Below, piece after piece: positions 62,152 to 64,000 of a DNA stretch of 64,000 nt (its first letter is position 1; each line of letters begins with the position of its first letter). The notes under the pieces were generated by a model, which was not told the origin of the DNA, did no database searches, and saw only the letters and a program-made list of their open reading frames with translations. The stretch lies in contig NZ_VMDW02000075.1 in assembly GCF_007644045.2 (NCBI RefSeq), positions 62,001 to 126,000 on the forward strand, given 5' to 3'. This DNA is from Vogesella urethralis. Its GTDB lineage: Bacteria > Pseudomonadota > Gammaproteobacteria > Burkholderiales > Chromobacteriaceae. Both the position numbers and the translations under genes were made by a program.

Positions 62152-64000
62152 ATGAATGACACAAGCGCATCGGATGGCGACATCGCCACTGTCTGCTGTT
62201 ACTGCGGTACCGGTTGTGGCGTGCGGGTAAGCCCGCAGCCGGATGGCAGTCTCCGGGTGGTGGGCGATGCGCAGCACCCGGCCAACTTCGGCCGCCTGTG
62301 CAGCAAGGGCCGTACGCTGGGGCAGAGCGTGGGCGTGGCCGGCAGCCGCCTGCTGCAGCCACAGCTGCGCACCGGCAAGGACGAAGCGCGCCAGCCGCTA
62401 AGCTGGGACAGCGCGCTGGACGCGGTCAGCAGCCGGCTCGCCACCACCCTTGCCGAGCATGGCCCGGACGCGGTGGGCTTTTACCTGTCCGGCCAGCTGC
62501 TGACCGAAGACTACTACCTGTTCAACAAGCTGGCGCGGGCGCTGGTGGGCACCAATAACGTCGATACCAACTCGCGGCTGTGCATGTCCAGTGCGGTCAG
62601 CGGTTATAAGCGCACGCTGGGCGCCGACGCGCCACCGGCTTGCTACGAAGACTTCGACCACGCCGGCTGCGTGTTCATCGCCGGCGCCAATATGGCGGTG
62701 GCGCACCCGGTGCTGTTCCGCCGGCTGGAGGCGGCGCGTGCGGCCAACCCGGCCATGAAAATCATCGTGGCCGACCCGCGCCGTACCGACACCGCCAGCC
62801 TGGCCGACCTGCACCTGCCGGTGTTGCCGGGCACCGACGTGGCGCTGTTCCACGCCATGCTCAACGTGATGATCTGGGAAGACCTGATAGACCGTGACTA
62901 CATCGCGCAGCACACCGCGGGCTTTGCCGCGCTGCGGGCGCGCTTGCGTGAGTACACGCCGCGCGCCGCCAGCCAGCTGTGCGGCGTGCACGAAGACGAC
63001 ATCGTCACCGCCGCGCGCTGGTTTGCCGCCAGCCCGGCCACGCTGTCCTGCTACACCATGGGGCTGAACCAGTACAGCAACGGCAGCGACAAGAACGCGG
63101 CGCTGATCCACCTGCACCTGGCCACCGGCCACATCGGCCGCCCCGGCGCCGGGCCGTTTTCGCTGACCGGCCAGCCCAACGCCATGGGCGGGCGCGAGGT
63201 AGGCGCGCTGGCCACGCTGCTGCCAGGGCACCGCGACCCGGCCAGTGCTGCCGACCGTGCCGAGTTGGCCGCGTTGTGGGGTGTGCCGGCGCTGCCGGCC
63301 AACCCCGGTCTGCCGGCCGTGGCGCTGTTCGAGGCTGCCGCCGCCGGGCGTATCAAGGTGTTGTGGATCGCCTGCACCGACCCGGCGTTTTCGCTGCCGG
63401 ACCAGGCGCTGGTGCGTGCCGCCTTGCAGAAAGTGGAGTGCGTCATCGTGCAGGAAGCGTTTGCCAGCAGCCACACCCTACCGTTTGCCGACATCGTGCT
63501 ACCGGCCGCCACCTGGCCGGAAAAAGACGGCACCGTCACCAACAGCGAGCGCCGCATCAGCCGCGTGCGTGCCGCGCTGCCACCGGCGGGGCAGGCGCGC
63601 GAGGACTGGCGCATCGTGGCCGACGTGGCGCAGCGCCTGGCTGCCTGCATTGCCCCGGAGCGGGCGGGCTTGTTTAGGTTTGCCGACGTGGCCGCCGTGT
63701 TTGCCGAGCACGCTGCCACCACCGCCGGGCGTGACCTCGACTACAGCCGGCTGGACTACGCGCTGCTGGACCGGCTGGGGCCGCAGCAATGGCCGTTTGA
63801 CGGCCAGCTTGGCCGCAGCAGGCTGTACGGCGATGGCGTCTACCCCACGCCCGATGGCCGCGCCCGCTTTGCCGACATCGGCTGGCAGCCGCCGGCCGAC
63901 AAGGTGTCGGCGCACTTCCCGCTGCGCTTGACTACCGGCCGCCTGCGCGACCACTGGCACAGCATGAGCCGTACTGCACTGGTGCCGGGTCTGACCCGCC
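62152..64000 (+). CDS. nasA: Assimilatory nitrate reductase catalytic subunit (partial at window edge)
   Basis: 616 residues are present; the frame runs off the right edge with no stop. Start ATG 62152 with AAGGAGCGAG before it. N-terminal [4Fe-4S] site CCYCGTGCGVRV with CSKGRTLGQSV, then molybdopterin oxidoreductase: NVDTNSRLCMSSAVSGYKRTLGADAPPACYEDFDHA, IIVADPRRTDTASLADLHL, GMNQYSNG-like GLNQYSNGSDKNAALIHLHLATGHIGRPGAGPFSLTGQPNAMGGREVG, and the start of the dinucleotide domain (FPLRLTTGRLRDHWHSMSRT). It reduces nitrate to nitrite with Mo-bisMGD, feeding NirBD. Any C-terminal [2Fe-2S] or FAD part lies outside the window. Confidence 0.94.
   Translation, partial: MNDTSASDGDIATVCCYCGTGCGVRVSPQPDGSLRVVGDAQHPANFGRLCSKGRTLGQSVGVAGSRLLQPQLRTGKDEARQPLSWDSALDAVSSRLATTLAEHGPDAVGFYLSGQLLTEDYYLFNKLARALVGTNNVDTNSRLCMSSAVSGYKRTLGADAPPACYEDFDHAGCVFIAGANMAVAHPVLFRRLEAARAANPAMKIIVADPRRTDTASLADLHLPVLPGTDVALFHAMLNVMIWEDLIDRDYIAQHTAGFAALRARLREYTPRAASQLCGVHEDDIVTAARWFAASPATLSCYTMGLNQYSNGSDKNAALIHLHLATGHIGRPGAGPFSLTGQPNAMGGREVGALATLLPGHRDPASAADRAELAALWGVPALPANPGLPAVALFEAAAAGRIKVLWIACTDPAFSLPDQALVRAALQKVECVIVQEAFASSHTLPFADIVLPAATWPEKDGTVTNSERRISRVRAALPPAGQAREDWRIVADVAQRLAACIAPERAGLFRFADVAAVFAEHAATTAGRDLDYSRLDYALLDRLGPQQWPFDGQLGRSRLYGDGVYPTPDGRARFADIGWQPPADKVSAHFPLRLTTGRLRDHWHSMSRTALVPGLTR

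Overview
The window is a GC-rich chromosomal segment of a betaproteobacterium. The gene set (WbpA-type polysaccharide genes, GlcB, DbpA, RlmJ, an assimilatory nitrate cluster read from sigma-54 promoters, a glycine riboswitch before glyA) suggests an environmental, motile, free-living Neisseriales-like organism such as a member of the Chromobacteriaceae (Vogesella/Chromobacterium type). That placement is inferred from protein resemblance and was not tested by a search.

Layout. 1-4.2 kb: the end of a polysaccharide export and assembly locus (export protein, Wzz-like chain-length protein, WecA/WbpL-like phosphosugar transferase), then a bidirectional terminator and a convergent UDP-GlcNAc dehydrogenase. 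4.4-11.1 kb: mostly single genes (PpiC isomerase, GNAT, nitronate-monooxygenase-like flavoprotein, two TSUP transporters, MarC, SemiSWEET, TerC). 11.4-19.3 kb: Lrp regulator, RlmJ, a MASE1 hybrid histidine kinase with an unknown periplasmic partner, malate synthase G with a divergent LysR gene. 20.5 kb: tRNA-Tyr. 20.7-24.8 kb: CorA, ABC exporter, YejK. 24.9-27.4 kb: a lower-GC pair, CgeB-like glycosyltransferase plus B12-type radical SAM enzyme. 27.6-31.6 kb: an amino-acid catabolism cluster resembling dauBAR plus a solute-binding protein. 32-35.1 kb: tandem glycine riboswitch - glyA - sdaA. 35.3-42.4 kb: a small reductase/SnoaL operon with divergent LysR, a chemoreceptor, homocysteine methyltransferase, and two YitT paralogues of which the first is frameshifted. 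42.5-47.4 kb: DbpA, a PQQ-type sugar dehydrogenase, and a SiaABC-like phosphatase/kinase/switch operon. 47.5-53.1 kb: an RND tripartite efflux operon. 53.4-55 kb: solute-binding-like protein, Tag, stand-alone TfoX C-terminal domain. 55.1-64 kb: nitrate assimilation: NasT (ANTAR), NrtABD, NirBD and the start of NasA.

Two systems stand out. First, a dispersed 10-base core GGTTGGCCGC (extended consensus GGCAAGGTTGGCCGCAAG) occurs about 38 times by eye on both strands, in intergenic DNA, in several reading frames of genes, inside the glycine riboswitch, and as inverted pairs that form hairpins between genes. This arrangement resembles neisserial DNA uptake sequences, but the sequence is different. 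Second, the nitrate operons carry two almost identical sigma-54 promoters, each followed by a leader with hexaloop hairpin(s) and an intrinsic terminator. This is a complete ANTAR antitermination circuit for the NasT encoded just upstream, but no NasS gene is visible.
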